Part shown: positions 1 through 8,805 of the stretch, in pieces
Position numbering within the stretch: position 1 is the stretch's first letter
Layout of the letters: every line of letters begins with the position of its first letter
Source: Nicoliella spurrieriana
GTDB lineage: Bacteria > Bacillota > Bacilli > Lactobacillales > Lactobacillaceae
DNA length: 64,000 nucleotides
Direction of reading: 5' to 3'
Assembly (NCBI RefSeq): GCF_023380205.1
Contig: NZ_CP093361.1
Coordinates: 1,578,172 to 1,642,171 of the forward strand
Translations under genes and position numbers: made by a program
The notes under the pieces: generated by a model
What the model was told of the DNA's origin: nothing
The model's database searches: none
The model's input: the letters and a program-made list of their open reading frames with translations, nothing else

Positions 1-1559
1 TCATATTCTAAGCTTTTTGATTTTTCCTGAGCCTCTAAAATCAACGACTCGCGTTCCTTTAACTCAGGCGTGGAAAAGCGTTCAGCATTGGTCAGGGTTT
101 GTTTACGTTGATACCGGTCCTTAGGTAATTTCCCTAAGTTCACCTTCGTCACCTCAATATAATACCCGAACACGTGGTTATAGCCAATTTTTAAATTGTT
201 AATCCCCGTGGCCTTGCGTTCACGCGTCTCTAACTCGGCTAGCCACTGCTTCCCATTTTGCATTGCATCCCGATATTGATCCAATTGATGACTATAGCCG
301 TCCTTAATGATGCCACCCTCTGTAACCGAAATCGGTGGTTCATCAACAATCGCAGCCTCGATCAAACGGGAAACATCATCGACGGGTTCCAGATGTGCAT
401 CAATGGGGCCCAGTATTTTTTGATCCAGTTGGCCTAGACAATACTTAATTTGGGGGATTTGGTCCAACGAAGTCTTCAACTGAATTAAATCGCGGCCATT
501 AACGCTCCCAAACGCTACCCGGCCCGCTAAGCGTTCCAAATCATAGACTTTCACTAACGCATCCGTTAGTTGACTACGTTCAAAGTAGTGGTTCAATAAC
601 TCCGCCACTGCATTTTGGCGGTTAGTAATCGTTTGGCGATCAATCAACGGACGGACTAACCAACGCTTTAATTTCCGACCCCCCATGGCCGTCTTTGTGT
701 TATCCAGTAGCCACAGTAGGGTGCCTGATTTTTTCTTCGTTCGAATGTTTTGGGTCAATTCTAAATTATACTGTGAATTATGATCCATTTTTAAAAACGC
801 CGACGGTTCGTAAGCCACGGCTCGTTGTAGGTGCGCTAAATCGCGTTTCTGGGTCTCGGTAATATAGGTCAAAAGAATGGCAACACTGCGCTTTTGCACC
901 GCGCTAGGTAGCCCCTCAGTTAAGTAGCTAGTTTCTGCCATCGACTTGATCTCATCTTGATGTGAAACCAAAATACCAAGCTTAGTAAAGCGCTGGACTA
1001 ACGCATCACTTACCTTTGCATCCACCACGACTTCCTTTGTTTGGAGGCTTAACGCCTCGTTAATAATCGTATCCACCGTCCCCAACTGGCTGGTCTTAAG
1101 CTCACCCGTCGATAGCTCAGCATACGCAAACCCGTATTGCTTTGTTTGATCATCATACACCAGTGCAGTCAAATAATTATTGTTCTTGGCGTTTTCGACA
1201 CCGGATTCAGTTCGCGTCCCGGGTGTGATTAATTGGGTCACCGAGCGCTTAACCATCCCCTTGGCTAGCTTGGGATCCTCCATTTGCTCACAAATGGCAA
1301 CCTTATATCCACGGTCGACTAAAATATCAACGTAATTTTGCACTGCCCGGTGCGGGACCCCACACATTGGAATCGGATCCTTAGAATTGCGGTTCCGACT
1401 AGTTAAAGTGAGTTCTAAGATTTGGGACCCCTTAATTGCGTCTTCATTGAACAGTTCATAAAAATCTCCCAATCGATACATTAAAAAAGCATCCGGATAT
1501 TGGTCCTTAACTGCTTGGTATTGCTGCATCATGGGTGTTAATTTAGTCGCATTTGCCAT
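1..1559 (-). CDS. mutS: DNA mismatch repair protein MutS (N-terminal part, cut by window edge)
   Basis: MutS recognises mismatches and short loops in newly replicated DNA and recruits MutL. About 519 residues are visible. The mismatch-contact motif GDFYELF lies at residues 31-37, so the Phe-x-Glu pair is F33 and E35. It is followed by the connector and lever regions and part of the clamp ([12 protein letters not shown] near the edge). The ATPase domain with its Walker motifs lies beyond position 1, so integrity of the gene cannot be judged. The ATG at 1559 has an AAAGGAA ribosome site just upstream. The gene follows ymdB by 21 bases on the same strand and is probably co-transcribed with it. 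Identification is by recalled family similarity and is secure. Confidence 0.96.
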   Translation of the reverse strand, partial: MANATKLTPMMQQYQAVKDQYPDAFLMYRLGDFYELFNEDAIKGSQILELTLTSRNRNSKDPIPMCGVPHRAVQNYVDILVDRGYKVAICEQMEDPKLAKGMVKRSVTQLITPGTRTESGVENAKNNNYLTALVYDDQTKQYGFAYAELSTGELKTSQLGTVDTIINEALSLQTKEVVVDAKVSDALVQRFTKLGILVSHQDEIKSMAETSYLTEGLPSAVQKRSVAILLTYITETQKRDLAHLQRAVAYEPSAFLKMDHNSQYNLELTQNIRTKKKSGTLLWLLDNTKTAMGGRKLKRWLVRPLIDRQTITNRQNAVAELLNHYFERSQLTDALVKVYDLERLAGRVAFGSVNGRDLIQLKTSLDQIPQIKYCLGQLDQKILGPIDAHLEPVDDVSRLIEAAIVDEPPISVTEGGIIKDGYSHQLDQYRDAMQNGKQWLAELETRERKATGINNLKIGYNHVFGYYIEVTKVNLGKLPKDRYQRKQTLTNAERFSTPELKERESLILEAQEKSKSLEY

Positions 1560-1580
1560 TAAAAAGTTCCTTTCATTTGT

Positions 1581-2384
1581 TTAATTGCTATAAGGATGGT
1601 CTGGATTAATTAAGATTGGTCGAATTTTAGTCGCCAGCCCAGTGCGGTCACTAAGGTCAATTACACACCCAGACAAAATGCCACTCCCGGTTTCTGCCAC
1701 CTTAAATTGAACCGGGCGTTGGGTAATGAATCGCTTCAAAATTAAATCGGTCTGCATTCCTAAAATACTATCGTATGGCCCCGTCATTCCAGCATCACTC
1801 ATAAATGCGGTTCCTGCTGGTAATACCCTATAATCACTAGTTTGAACGTGGGTGTGGGTGCCCACCAGTGCCGATACTCTTCCATCTAAATACCGGGCAA
1901 TTGCCATCTTCTCACTGGTCGTTTCAGCGTGGAAGTCAATGAATTGATAGTCCGTTTTAGCCCCCACCTGTTCTAAAATCGCATTAATTGTATCGAATGG
2001 GTTATTTAAATTATCCATGAATACCAATCCCTGTAGGTTAATGATGGCCACCTGTTTGCCATTTACATTTACAATCGTGTATCCACGTCCTGGCACGTCT
2101 GGACCTGGATAGTTAGCAGGCCGAATTAAATTCGGTGTCTGATCGATAAAATCCAGAATTTCAGCATTATTCCAAGCATGGTTACCTAACGTAATTACAT
2201 CCGCTCCGGCACTCATGATCTGTTTATAAACCCGCTGGCTAATACCCCGGCCAACAGCAGTCGCATTTTCACCGTTCACAACGGTAATTTGGGGCTTTAA
2301 ATCCCGCTTTAACTTGGGCAAATATTCCTGAAGCATGGATACACCCATATTTCCCACGGTATCACCAACAAATAGTAATCTCAT
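1581..2384 (-). CDS. ymdB: YmdB-type metallophosphoesterase (TIGR00282 family)
   Basis: A 267-residue calcineurin-like phosphoesterase of the YmdB family, which hydrolyses 2',3'-cyclic nucleotides in Bacillus and is reported to work with RNase Y. All expected metal ligands are present: GD near residue 8, NGEN around 40, GNH around 68, DFHAE in the middle, and GTHTH. I chose the ATG at 2384 (protein MRLLFVGD...) because GAGG lies 9-12 bases upstream and homologues start there; an in-frame ATG 24 bases earlier has no good site. It sits downstream of rny, the classical rny-ymdB order, but a hairpin terminator separates them. mutS follows. Unlike RNase Y next door, its active site looks intact. 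Confidence 0.93.
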   Translation of the reverse strand: MRLLFVGDTVGNMGVSMLQEYLPKLKRDLKPQITVVNGENATAVGRGISQRVYKQIMSAGADVITLGNHAWNNAEILDFIDQTPNLIRPANYPGPDVPGRGYTIVNVNGKQVAIINLQGLVFMDNLNNPFDTINAILEQVGAKTDYQFIDFHAETTSEKMAIARYLDGRVSALVGTHTHVQTSDYRVLPAGTAFMSDAGMTGPYDSILGMQTDLILKRFITQRPVQFKVAETGSGILSGCVIDLSDRTGLATKIRPILINPDHPYSN

Positions 2385-2448
2385 TAATCTGGTCCTCAAT
2401 TCTTTCATTAAAACATTTATTTTAATTTTACCACGAACATTTTAAAAT

Positions 2449-2473
2449 AAAAAAGGCCAGGATGGCCTTTTTT
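2449..2473 (-). terminator. Hairpin terminator downstream of rny
   Basis: A GGCC-ATCC-type stem with A-rich and T-rich flanks (minus strand: AAAAAAGGCC, short loop, GGCCTTTTTT) overlaps the rny stop codon. It is symmetric, so it could act in either direction, but no gene reads toward it on the plus strand. Some readthrough into ymdB is likely. Confidence 0.75.
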
Positions 2474-4040
2474 ATTTTGCATATTCAACTGATCGAACTT
2501 CACGAATAATCGTGACTTTAATGTGACCTGGATATTCCATGTCAGATTCAATCTTTCGTTTAATATTTCTAGCTAAAACAACTGCTTGTGTATCGGAAAC
2601 CTTTTCGGGATTAACGATGACCCGAATCTCACGACCAGCTTGAATTGCATAGCTTTGTTTAACTTCTTTAAAGCTGTTACTAATTTTTTCTAAACTATCT
2701 AAACGATGGACAAAGCTTTCAAGCGATTTACTCTTTGCCCCCGGTCTAGAGATCGAAATCTTTTCAGCAACCGCCACTAATTCAGAAATCACATACCGTG
2801 GTTGAGTAGAACTAGCGCTGTCATCAGCTTGAATTGAATCGATGATCACTGGACTTTCGTGATACTTCTTAGCGAGGTCAGCACCAATTTTAACGTGCGA
2901 ACCGTCCGCTTCATGATCAACTGCAAGCCCAATTTCGTGTAATAATCCTGCGCGTTTTGCTAATGTAACATCCTCACCCAATTCAGCAGCTAGAACCCCG
3001 GTTAGTTTAGCCACCTCAATCGACCGACTTAAAGCATTTTGACCAAAGTACATCTTATACTTTAATTTACCAACTAATTTCGTTAACTCATGGTTCATCG
3101 AATGAATCCCTAAGTCAAAGATGACATCTTCACCCACTTCTTGGATGTGTTGATCTAATTCACGACGACTCTTATCCACCATCTCTTCAATTCGAGCTGG
3201 GTGGATCCGACCATCTTTAATCAACTTTTCCAATGCAATTTTGGCCACTTCTCTTCGAATCGGGTCAAAACCACTAAGGATTACGGCTTCTGGAGTATCA
3301 TCGATTACCAGATCGATTCCAGTTAACGTCTCAAAGGTACGAATATTACGGCCCTCACGACCAATAATCCGGCCCTTCATGTCATCATTTGGTAAATTAA
3401 CGACTGATACTGTCGTTTCTGAAACCGTATCAGCAGCACTTTGTTGAATTGCCTGAACAATTAAATTCTTCGCTTTTTCATTCGCATCACGATGCGCTTG
3501 ATCATAGCTAGACTTAATCATCTTGGCCCGCTCATCAGCTAATTGATTCTTAGTCTCCTTGATAATTAAATCGCGGGCTTCATCTTGTGATAGCGATGAG
3601 ACCCGTTCAACTTCAAGTTGACGTTTTTCAACGAGTGATTCTGCTTCTTTTTGTCGTTTAGCAATTTGTTTTTCGTCCGAACTAAGCTTAGCTTCCTTCT
3701 TGCTGAACCAATTATCCCGTTTTTCTAGGGAAGATTCTTTCCGGTCTAGCGAATCTTCGCGTTGTAATAATCGATCTTCTTGTTTTTGAATATCAGAACG
3801 CCGGTTCTTCAATTCTTTCTCAATTTTCGATCGATAATCATTACTTTCTTCACGCGCCTCAAGGATGGATTCCTTTTTGGTGGTTTCAGCTTGGCGCTTT
3901 GCAGCTTCTAAAATGTCATCAACATTTTGATGGGCAGCATTAAGACGCTTTTCAGTAGCACTTTGGTGCACTGCTTTTCCAACAAAAAAACCAACGATAA
4001 TAGCGATGATTGCGACGAGGATTAAATAAATAAATGACAC
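2472..4040 (-). CDS. rny: Ribonuclease Y homologue with altered HD active site
   Basis: RNase Y is a membrane-anchored endoribonuclease that starts mRNA decay in Firmicutes. This 522-residue protein has the full architecture: an N-terminal membrane helix (residues about 3-22), a long charged coiled coil (about 30-200), a KH domain starting near [10 protein letters not shown] (224-232), and an HD-domain region (about 335-430) ending in the usual VEYAK tail. The HD metal site is abnormal compared with the pattern I know for the family. The first His is R339, the His-Asp doublet is H368-E369, the HH pair is D406-D407, and the last Asp is E426. H382 remains. The reading frame is otherwise intact, so loss of catalysis is a real possibility. 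The start is GTG at 4040 behind GGAGGTG. Confidence 0.93.
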   Translation of the reverse strand: MSFIYLILVAIIAIIVGFFVGKAVHQSATEKRLNAAHQNVDDILEAAKRQAETTKKESILEAREESNDYRSKIEKELKNRRSDIQKQEDRLLQREDSLDRKESSLEKRDNWFSKKEAKLSSDEKQIAKRQKEAESLVEKRQLEVERVSSLSQDEARDLIIKETKNQLADERAKMIKSSYDQAHRDANEKAKNLIVQAIQQSAADTVSETTVSVVNLPNDDMKGRIIGREGRNIRTFETLTGIDLVIDDTPEAVILSGFDPIRREVAKIALEKLIKDGRIHPARIEEMVDKSRRELDQHIQEVGEDVIFDLGIHSMNHELTKLVGKLKYKMYFGQNALSRSIEVAKLTGVLAAELGEDVTLAKRAGLLHEIGLAVDHEADGSHVKIGADLAKKYHESPVIIDSIQADDSASSTQPRYVISELVAVAEKISISRPGAKSKSLESFVHRLDSLEKISNSFKEVKQSYAIQAGREIRVIVNPEKVSDTQAVVLARNIKRKIESDMEYPGHIKVTIIREVRSVEYAK

Positions 4041-4118
4041 TATAACACCTCCGCATCATCAAACAATGATTAATTAATCAGTATTTTAGATGTTATTGAT
4101 TACTATCACACATATTCC

Positions 4119-4147
4119 ATTTTAAATTTTAGCGGGCTAAGTGTCAA
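4119..4147 (-). promoter_or_regulatory. Sigma-A promoter of rny
   Basis: On the minus strand there is TTGACA (4147-4142), a 17-base spacer, and TAAAAT (4124-4119), followed by an approximately 80-base leader before the GTG start of rny. The spacing and the consensus -35 make this a good promoter. It lies downstream of the recA terminator, so rny is probably transcribed independently of recA. Confidence 0.75.
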
Positions 4148-4170
4148 CTAACTTATAACCATTTCAAAAT

Positions 4171-4206
4171 AAAAAAACAAATTAAGCGAACTTAACTTGT
4201 TTTTTA
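4171..4206 (-). terminator. Terminator downstream of recA
   Basis: Minus strand: AAACAAG-TTAAG, a TTCG loop, CTTAA-TTTG and then a run of seven T. It starts within a few bases of the recA stop codon. Confidence 0.7.
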
Positions 4207-4210
4207 GATT

Positions 4211-5302
4211 TTACTTATTTGCCTTTGGCTTAGCTTCGCTGGCCTTGGGTTTATCATTAGCTGGTTGATCAACTGGTTGGTCTGCTTCATCAACAGCATC
4301 GGTTTCATTTTGACCATCCATATCATAAGCAGCGCGAACCTTTTTATAGATTTCAGCCTTAACATCTGGATGCTCAACTAGGTATTGCTTAGCATTTTCA
4401 CGGCCCTGACCAATTCGGTCGTTTCCGTATGAATACCACGAACCAGCCTTATTGATGATATCCTTATCAGCAGCCATATCGATCAATTCACCATCCTGGG
4501 AAACACCCTTCCCATACATGATGTCAACTTCACACCGCTTGAACGGAGGCGCAACCTTATTCTTAGCGACCTTAATCTTAGCCCGGCTTCCGATAATATC
4601 AGTGCCGTCCTTAATTTGTTCACCACGTCTAATTTCTAATCTGATCGTAGAATAGAATTTAAGGGCCCGGCCACCAGGAGTGGTTTCGGGATTTCCGAAC
4701 ATTACCCCGACTTTTTCACGAATTTGGTTAATGAAGAGTGCAATCGTTTTAGTCTTATTAATGGTCCCCGATAATTTTCTTAATGCTTGTGACATTAAAC
4801 GGGCTTGCAATCCAACATGGGTATCACCCATTTCACCTTCAATTTCTGCTCGTGGAACTAAAGCAGCAACTGAATCAATTACCACGATATCAATGGCACC
4901 ACTAGATACTAAAGCATCGGTAATTTGTAATCCCTGTTCACCAGTGTCTGGTTGGGATAACAATAGATCATCGATATTCACCCCTAAATTAGTCGCATAT
5001 TCAGGGTCTAATGCATTTTCAGCATCAATATAAGCAGCAGTTCCACCCTGCTTTTGTACCTCAGCAACGGCTTCTAGTGCAATTGTAGTCTTACCAGAAC
5101 TTTCTGGCCCATAGATTTCAACAATCCGGCCCCGTGGATAACCGCCCACGCCTAAGGCATTGTCCAAAACTAATGATCCAGAAGGAACGGTAGAAATCCG
5201 TGTGTCGCCACGGTCGCCCATCCGCATAATGGAACCCTTGCCGAACTCTTTAACAATTCGCTTCAATGCACCATCTAGTGCCGTTTTTCGTTCGTCAGCC
5301 AT
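4211..5302 (-). CDS. recA: Recombinase RecA
   Basis: RecA forms filaments on single-stranded DNA, catalyses strand exchange and stimulates LexA self-cleavage. The 363-residue protein carries the Walker A motif GPESSGKTT near residue 65, the conserved loop [17 protein letters not shown], and an acidic, low-complexity C-terminal tail. Its length and all core motifs are normal. The ATG at 5302 is preceded by AAGGAGGAAA. A promoter with an overlapping LexA-type box lies in the gap to cinA, so recA can be induced apart from cinA. A terminator follows. The order pgsA-cinA-recA-rny is typical for lactobacilli. Confidence 0.98.
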   Translation of the reverse strand: MADERKTALDGALKRIVKEFGKGSIMRMGDRGDTRISTVPSGSLVLDNALGVGGYPRGRIVEIYGPESSGKTTIALEAVAEVQKQGGTAAYIDAENALDPEYATNLGVNIDDLLLSQPDTGEQGLQITDALVSSGAIDIVVIDSVAALVPRAEIEGEMGDTHVGLQARLMSQALRKLSGTINKTKTIALFINQIREKVGVMFGNPETTPGGRALKFYSTIRLEIRRGEQIKDGTDIIGSRAKIKVAKNKVAPPFKRCEVDIMYGKGVSQDGELIDMAADKDIINKAGSWYSYGNDRIGQGRENAKQYLVEHPDVKAEIYKKVRAAYDMDGQNETDAVDEADQPVDQPANDKPKASEAKPKANK

Positions 5303-5342
5303 TCATTTTCCTCCTTGTCAAATCCAAAAATCATCTTTATCT

Positions 5343-5371
5343 ACTATACTAATCAATCGTTAAAAATGCAA
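5343..5371 (-). promoter_or_regulatory. recA promoter
   Basis: Minus strand TTGCAT (5371-5366), a 17-base spacer, and TATAGT (5348-5343). It lies in the 86-base gap between cinA and recA, about 40 bases upstream of the recA start. Confidence 0.65.
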
Positions 5372-5382
5372 ACAAAAGTTCG
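5369..5382 (-). promoter_or_regulatory. Probable LexA (SOS) box at recA
   Basis: Minus strand reads CGAAC-TTTT-GTTTG, one base away from the Gram-positive SOS box CGAAC-N4-GTTCG. It overlaps the -35 hexamer of the recA promoter, where a repressor would block RNA polymerase. Sequence match plus position support the call; binding is inferred. Confidence 0.7.
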
Positions 5383-5388
5383 TTTAAA

Positions 5389-5862
5389 TCAATTCAATTG
5401 GCGCGCGAGTAATTCAAATCCCTTTGCAACAGCCTGTTTTCGAACTGCATCCCGATCACCACTAAAATGATAAACATTTGCAAATGAAGTGTGATCAGTA
5501 AAACTAATGCCGATCCAAACCGTCCCGGCTGGCTGACCCTCCAGTGATTCGGGACCTGCCACCCCGGTAAATGAAACTGCAGCACGGGTGTTCATTTTCA
5601 TCCGTGCTCCACTAGCCATTTCAATTGCCGTTTGCTCAGAAACGACCCCTAAGCGTTCAATCGTTTGCTTACTAACCCCCACCAATTGATGCTTCGCTTC
5701 ATTGGCGTAGGTTACAAAGCCCCCCGGAAAAATTGCTGAAACTCCTGCAACGTCTGCTAGTGTGCTTTGAAACATCCCGGCAGTTAAGCTTTCAGCAGCC
5801 GTAATGGTAATGCGGTTTACAATCATGCGTTGGACCAGCTCAGTTTGAAATTGATTCGCCAT
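5389..5862 (-). CDS. CinA C-terminal-domain protein (PncC-like nicotinamide-nucleotide amidase)
   Basis: This 157-residue protein corresponds only to the C-terminal domain of competence/damage protein CinA. That domain in PncC deamidates nicotinamide mononucleotide, which recycles NAD-related products. The signature ESLTAG lies near the N terminus, followed by GGFVTY, the TGVAGP loop and the C-terminal FSGDRDAVR motif. Many Firmicute CinA proteins are about 410 residues with an N-terminal MoeA-like domain; here that domain is absent, and the upstream sequence is the intergenic gap to pgsA, not a remnant. The start at 5862 is chosen because AAGGAGG ends seven bases before it. The gene lies upstream of recA, as in competence-associated cinA-recA loci. 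Confidence 0.88.
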   Translation of the reverse strand: MANQFQTELVQRMIVNRITITAAESLTAGMFQSTLADVAGVSAIFPGGFVTYANEAKHQLVGVSKQTIERLGVVSEQTAIEMASGARMKMNTRAAVSFTGVAGPESLEGQPAGTVWIGISFTDHTSFANVYHFSGDRDAVRKQAVAKGFELLARQLN

Positions 5863-5903
5863 TTTGAACCTCCTTACCATTTAAATACGAATTTAATGTT
5901 ATT

Positions 5904-6485
5904 TTAAATCGAATTTTTAAAAATATCACGACTTTTAATAAAGTATTCCACACCGGAGTAAACGGTAAAAAATAAGCAAATGTATAATAAAATTTCACCA
6001 ATGGGTACGTTAATCATACTAAATAAAAAGTTATTGGTTAATAAAAACAAAATCGCAAACATCTGTGAAGCCGTTTTAATCTTACCAGGCCAAGCAGCAG
6101 CAATCACCTCACCGTCAGTCTGGACTGCGATTAATCGTAACCCCGTTACTGCCAATTCACGACACACAATAATTGCAGCGACCCAGGCCGGCACCTTACC
6201 AAATGATACCAAAATGATAAAGGCACTCATTACAATCATTTTATCGGCTAGTGGATCAGCGAATTTGCCAAAGTTCGTAACTAAGTGGTCCCGTCTAGCA
6301 ATTTGTCCATCCAAAAAATCGGTCAAAGTTGCTACCGCAAAGATAATGGCCCCCAATAGGTTGTTTACCGACATGGTACTCCCCAGAAAACTAACCGATC
6401 CAAGACTAACTGGTAGGACCAAAATTAAAATAAAAATGGGAATCAAGATAATTCGTAATACAGTTAATTTGTTTGGTAAATTCAT
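5904..6485 (-). CDS. pgsA: CDP-diacylglycerol--glycerol-3-phosphate 3-phosphatidyltransferase
   Basis: PgsA makes phosphatidylglycerolphosphate, the committed step to phosphatidylglycerol, in the cytoplasmic membrane. The 193-residue protein has the CDP-alcohol phosphatidyltransferase motif DG-x2-AR-x8-G-x3-D-x3-D, seen as DGQIARRDHLVTNFGKFAD and the D four residues on. Several hydrophobic segments give the expected polytopic topology. I use the ATG at 6485, placed seven bases after GGAGG; a TTG one codon earlier is less likely. A hairpin separates it from the RodZ-like gene upstream, and cinA follows 41 bases later. Confidence 0.95.
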   Translation of the reverse strand: MNLPNKLTVLRIILIPIFILILVLPVSLGSVSFLGSTMSVNNLLGAIIFAVATLTDFLDGQIARRDHLVTNFGKFADPLADKMIVMSAFIILVSFGKVPAWVAAIIVCRELAVTGLRLIAVQTDGEVIAAAWPGKIKTASQMFAILFLLTNNFLFSMINVPIGEILLYICLFFTVYSGVEYFIKSRDIFKNSI

Positions 6486-6501
6486 CAAAAAACCTCCAAA
6501 T

Positions 6502-6531
6502 AAAAAGCCGGGTACTACGACCCCGCCTTTT
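6502..6531 (-). terminator. Hairpin between rodZ-like gene and pgsA
   Basis: Minus strand AAAAGGCGGG, a loop of about nine bases, CCCGGCTTTTT, with one G-G mismatch in the stem and a T tract. It ends just before the pgsA ribosome site and may be a partial terminator. Confidence 0.55.
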
Positions 6532-6537
6532 ATAATC

Positions 6538-7422
6538 TTATTTACTAAAGTTAAAAGTAATGTTTTGAACTTGCGATGTGCCAGTTAACTTAACAGCTTT
6601 ACCATTAATTGATAACTTAGTGGAAGTTGCGTTTCCTAAATTAAGGGTAGCTGAAGTCGTGTTGCTAGGTAACTTAACGGTATGACTAGCATTTGCATCT
6701 TGTGATGCTTGATAAACGTTACTACTATTTGCGTTTACACTGACCCATGCCTTAGCAGAAGTAGTGATTTTTAATTCACTAGCAGCCTTCTTAGTGGTAA
6801 CGGTGTAGGTCCCACCATCAGTAGAAGCAGCAGTGGATTTAATGGTCGTGTTGTTAGCAGTCGTCTTCTTCTTAGTAGTCGTCTTTTTAACCTGCTTCTT
6901 GGAACTGCTGGAAGCAGAACTACTGGAAGAACCAGATACTGAAACAGAACTACTACTGCTGCTGATATTTGTTTGTTGGGAGTTCTTAGAACTTTTAGCA
7001 GCTGCGAACCAAATGACCACAATTACTAATACCACCGCAACTGAAATAACGGTCACTGGAATGTAACGTCTAATCGTCGTATTCCGATCATCGACCTTCC
7101 GCTGAGCAGTTCTGGTCGCAATTTTATCCTCGCTGACTTTATCAACGTATTCAGGATTTTGCGTATCAGGAAGGGTAGCATCAAATTGCTTAAGTAGCTC
7201 ATTTCCATCAAGTCCCACTGCGTCAGCATACTGCTTAACAAAGGCCCGCACGTAGAAATCACCAGGTAGTTCATCGAATTTATTTTCATCGATGGCAATC
7301 AAATACCGTTTTTGAATTTTAGTATTCTTTTGCAGATCATCAATCGTAAACCCTTTTTTAACACGAGCATCGTGTAGGGTTTGGCCAATTGATGAAGTTT
7401 CTTGTTTGTCTTCTTCACTCAT
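6538..7422 (-). CDS. RodZ-like helix-turn-helix membrane protein
   Basis: A 294-residue protein of the RodZ/YmfM type, a cytoskeleton partner of MreB in rod-shaped cells. The N-terminal 75 residues form a Cro-like helix-turn-helix (LHDARVKKGFTIDDLQKNT...). A single membrane helix (about residues 120-142) follows, then a Ser-rich stretch and a Lys/Thr-rich linker, and a C-terminal beta-rich domain of the DUF4115 kind outside the cell. The low-complexity linker is normal for the family. The ATG at 7422 is used; the TTG one codon earlier is an alternative. Its place between the M16 peptidase genes and pgsA matches the ymfFH-ymfM-pgsA order of Bacillus. Confidence 0.88.
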   Translation of the reverse strand: MSEEDKQETSSIGQTLHDARVKKGFTIDDLQKNTKIQKRYLIAIDENKFDELPGDFYVRAFVKQYADAVGLDGNELLKQFDATLPDTQNPEYVDKVSEDKIATRTAQRKVDDRNTTIRRYIPVTVISVAVVLVIVVIWFAAAKSSKNSQQTNISSSSSSVSVSGSSSSSASSSSKKQVKKTTTKKKTTANNTTIKSTAASTDGGTYTVTTKKAASELKITTSAKAWVSVNANSSNVYQASQDANASHTVKLPSNTTSATLNLGNATSTKLSINGKAVKLTGTSQVQNITFNFSK

Positions 7423-7515
7423 CAAAATTACCCCAATATTTTTAAATTTTTACATTATTAAGTATATCATAACAATAGTTGTCAGATAAGATTTGTTTTG
7501 GGTTTGAATAATTTC

Positions 7516-8805
7516 TTAATCAAAAACGTTAGTCGTGACCGCCTTTAAATCAAACAATTGACCAGCGACTGCCTTTAAATCAGCCAGTTCAATTGAATTG
7601 ATGATATCCACTTCATCATACAGATTCGTAAAATCATCTAACGGGGATCCTAAGCGAATCGCAATCGCTTCTAATGAATTCATCATCAAAACCCGTTGCC
7701 CAATTTTTTCCCGTTTAATTAACGCAAAATCATTAGCTAACTCATCGATCTTATTAACTGCAGTCTTCATGACATCTAAAATCCGCTCAATAAATTGTTG
7801 GGGGTGGTTAGTATCACCAGCCAAAAACGCAAAGTAAAATTCACGTTCACAGTCTAATTCAAAACTAAATGAATCATCTAAAATTCCTTCATCATATAAC
7901 TCTGAATATACCTGTGAGTTTTCAGAGAAAAAGAGGTTCAGAAGCAATGACATCGTCAATTCACGCTTAGCTTCTGAGGGACCATTAGGCAACTTAGCAA
8001 TGCCCTTCAACCCAATGGCTACCTTTGGCCGTGATAACTTCAGCGTTTCATGATGGCTTGTGGTAAAGTCATACGGAGCTTGCTTAGGAAAAACACGCTC
8101 AATCTTAACCGGAGCTGCAAACTGCTTAGCCGCTTGATCATCTTCAACAAATTGAAAGACCTCATCCGGGTCAACATTACCAACCACCTTCAGCGTCATA
8201 TTGCTAGGTTGATAAAATACCTGATATGCCAAGTTTAAATCATCGGCAGTAATTTTAGCAATTGATTCAATGGAACCAGCAATATCCTTATTTAGCGGAA
8301 AATCAGGATAGAGATTCCGAATCGTTTGAAAGAAGATTCGCGAATTAGGATCATCATCATACATTTGAATTTCCTGTCCAATAATGCCCTTTTCCTTTTC
8401 CACCTTTTCGGGCGTAAAGTACGGTTCTTGAACAAAGTCCAATAGAATTTTTAAATTCTCCATTACGTGATTCGTCGTAGTGAATAGGTAGTTCGTGTTC
8501 GTAAAACTAGTGTAGGCATTGGCGTTGCTTCCATACTTAGTAAAGAGGTCAAAGGCATCGTAGCCATTCTTGTCAAACATCTTATGTTCCAAGAAGTGAG
8601 CAATTCCGGCGGGGAGTGTGACCACTTCGCCAGTATTAGGGTTTACAAATTGGTTATCAATTGAGCCGTAGTCAACCCCTAGCGTGGCGTAGGTCCGGTA
8701 ATACTCTGGTTTAGCGACCACCATTACCAATAGCCCATTTGCCATGCGCTTCGAATAAACGTTATCGCCATAAATTGAATATTCCTTTTTATTCACTGTC
8801 ATCAT
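7516..8805 (-). CDS. M16 family zinc peptidase (YmfH-like, catalytic member)
   Basis: A 429-residue insulinase-family peptidase. It carries the inverted zinc motif HFLEH (H70, E73, H74) with the further acidic ligand expected about 75 residues on (GQEIQMYDDD), so it should be the active partner of the pair. The physiological substrate is not known from sequence. Translation probably starts at the ATG at 8805 behind GGGCGGG; ATGs at 8817 and 8802 are alternatives. The gene overlaps the end of the upstream M16 gene, suggesting translational coupling and a two-subunit enzyme, as known for bacterial M16B pairs. Confidence 0.9.
   Translation of the reverse strand: MMTVNKKEYSIYGDNVYSKRMANGLLVMVVAKPEYYRTYATLGVDYGSIDNQFVNPNTGEVVTLPAGIAHFLEHKMFDKNGYDAFDLFTKYGSNANAYTSFTNTNYLFTTTNHVMENLKILLDFVQEPYFTPEKVEKEKGIIGQEIQMYDDDPNSRIFFQTIRNLYPDFPLNKDIAGSIESIAKITADDLNLAYQVFYQPSNMTLKVVGNVDPDEVFQFVEDDQAAKQFAAPVKIERVFPKQAPYDFTTSHHETLKLSRPKVAIGLKGIAKLPNGPSEAKRELTMSLLLNLFFSENSQVYSELYDEGILDDSFSFELDCEREFYFAFLAGDTNHPQQFIERILDVMKTAVNKIDELANDFALIKREKIGQRVLMMNSLEAIAIRLGSPLDDFTNLYDEVDIINSIELADLKAVAGQLFDLKAVTTNVFD

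Noticed and set aside
5881-5897. TACGAAT as a competence sigma (ComX) box at cinA
   Set aside because: It resembles the streptococcal TACGAATA box only on the strand opposite to the gene, so the orientation is wrong.
5980-6588. Open frame of about 200 codons on the plus strand opposite pgsA
   Set aside because: It mirrors a strongly supported membrane protein gene, has no family similarity I recognise, and no ribosome site.
6850-6990. Ser- and Lys/Thr-rich low-complexity repeats as a tandem-repeat element
   Set aside because: They encode the ordinary flexible linker of a RodZ-like protein.
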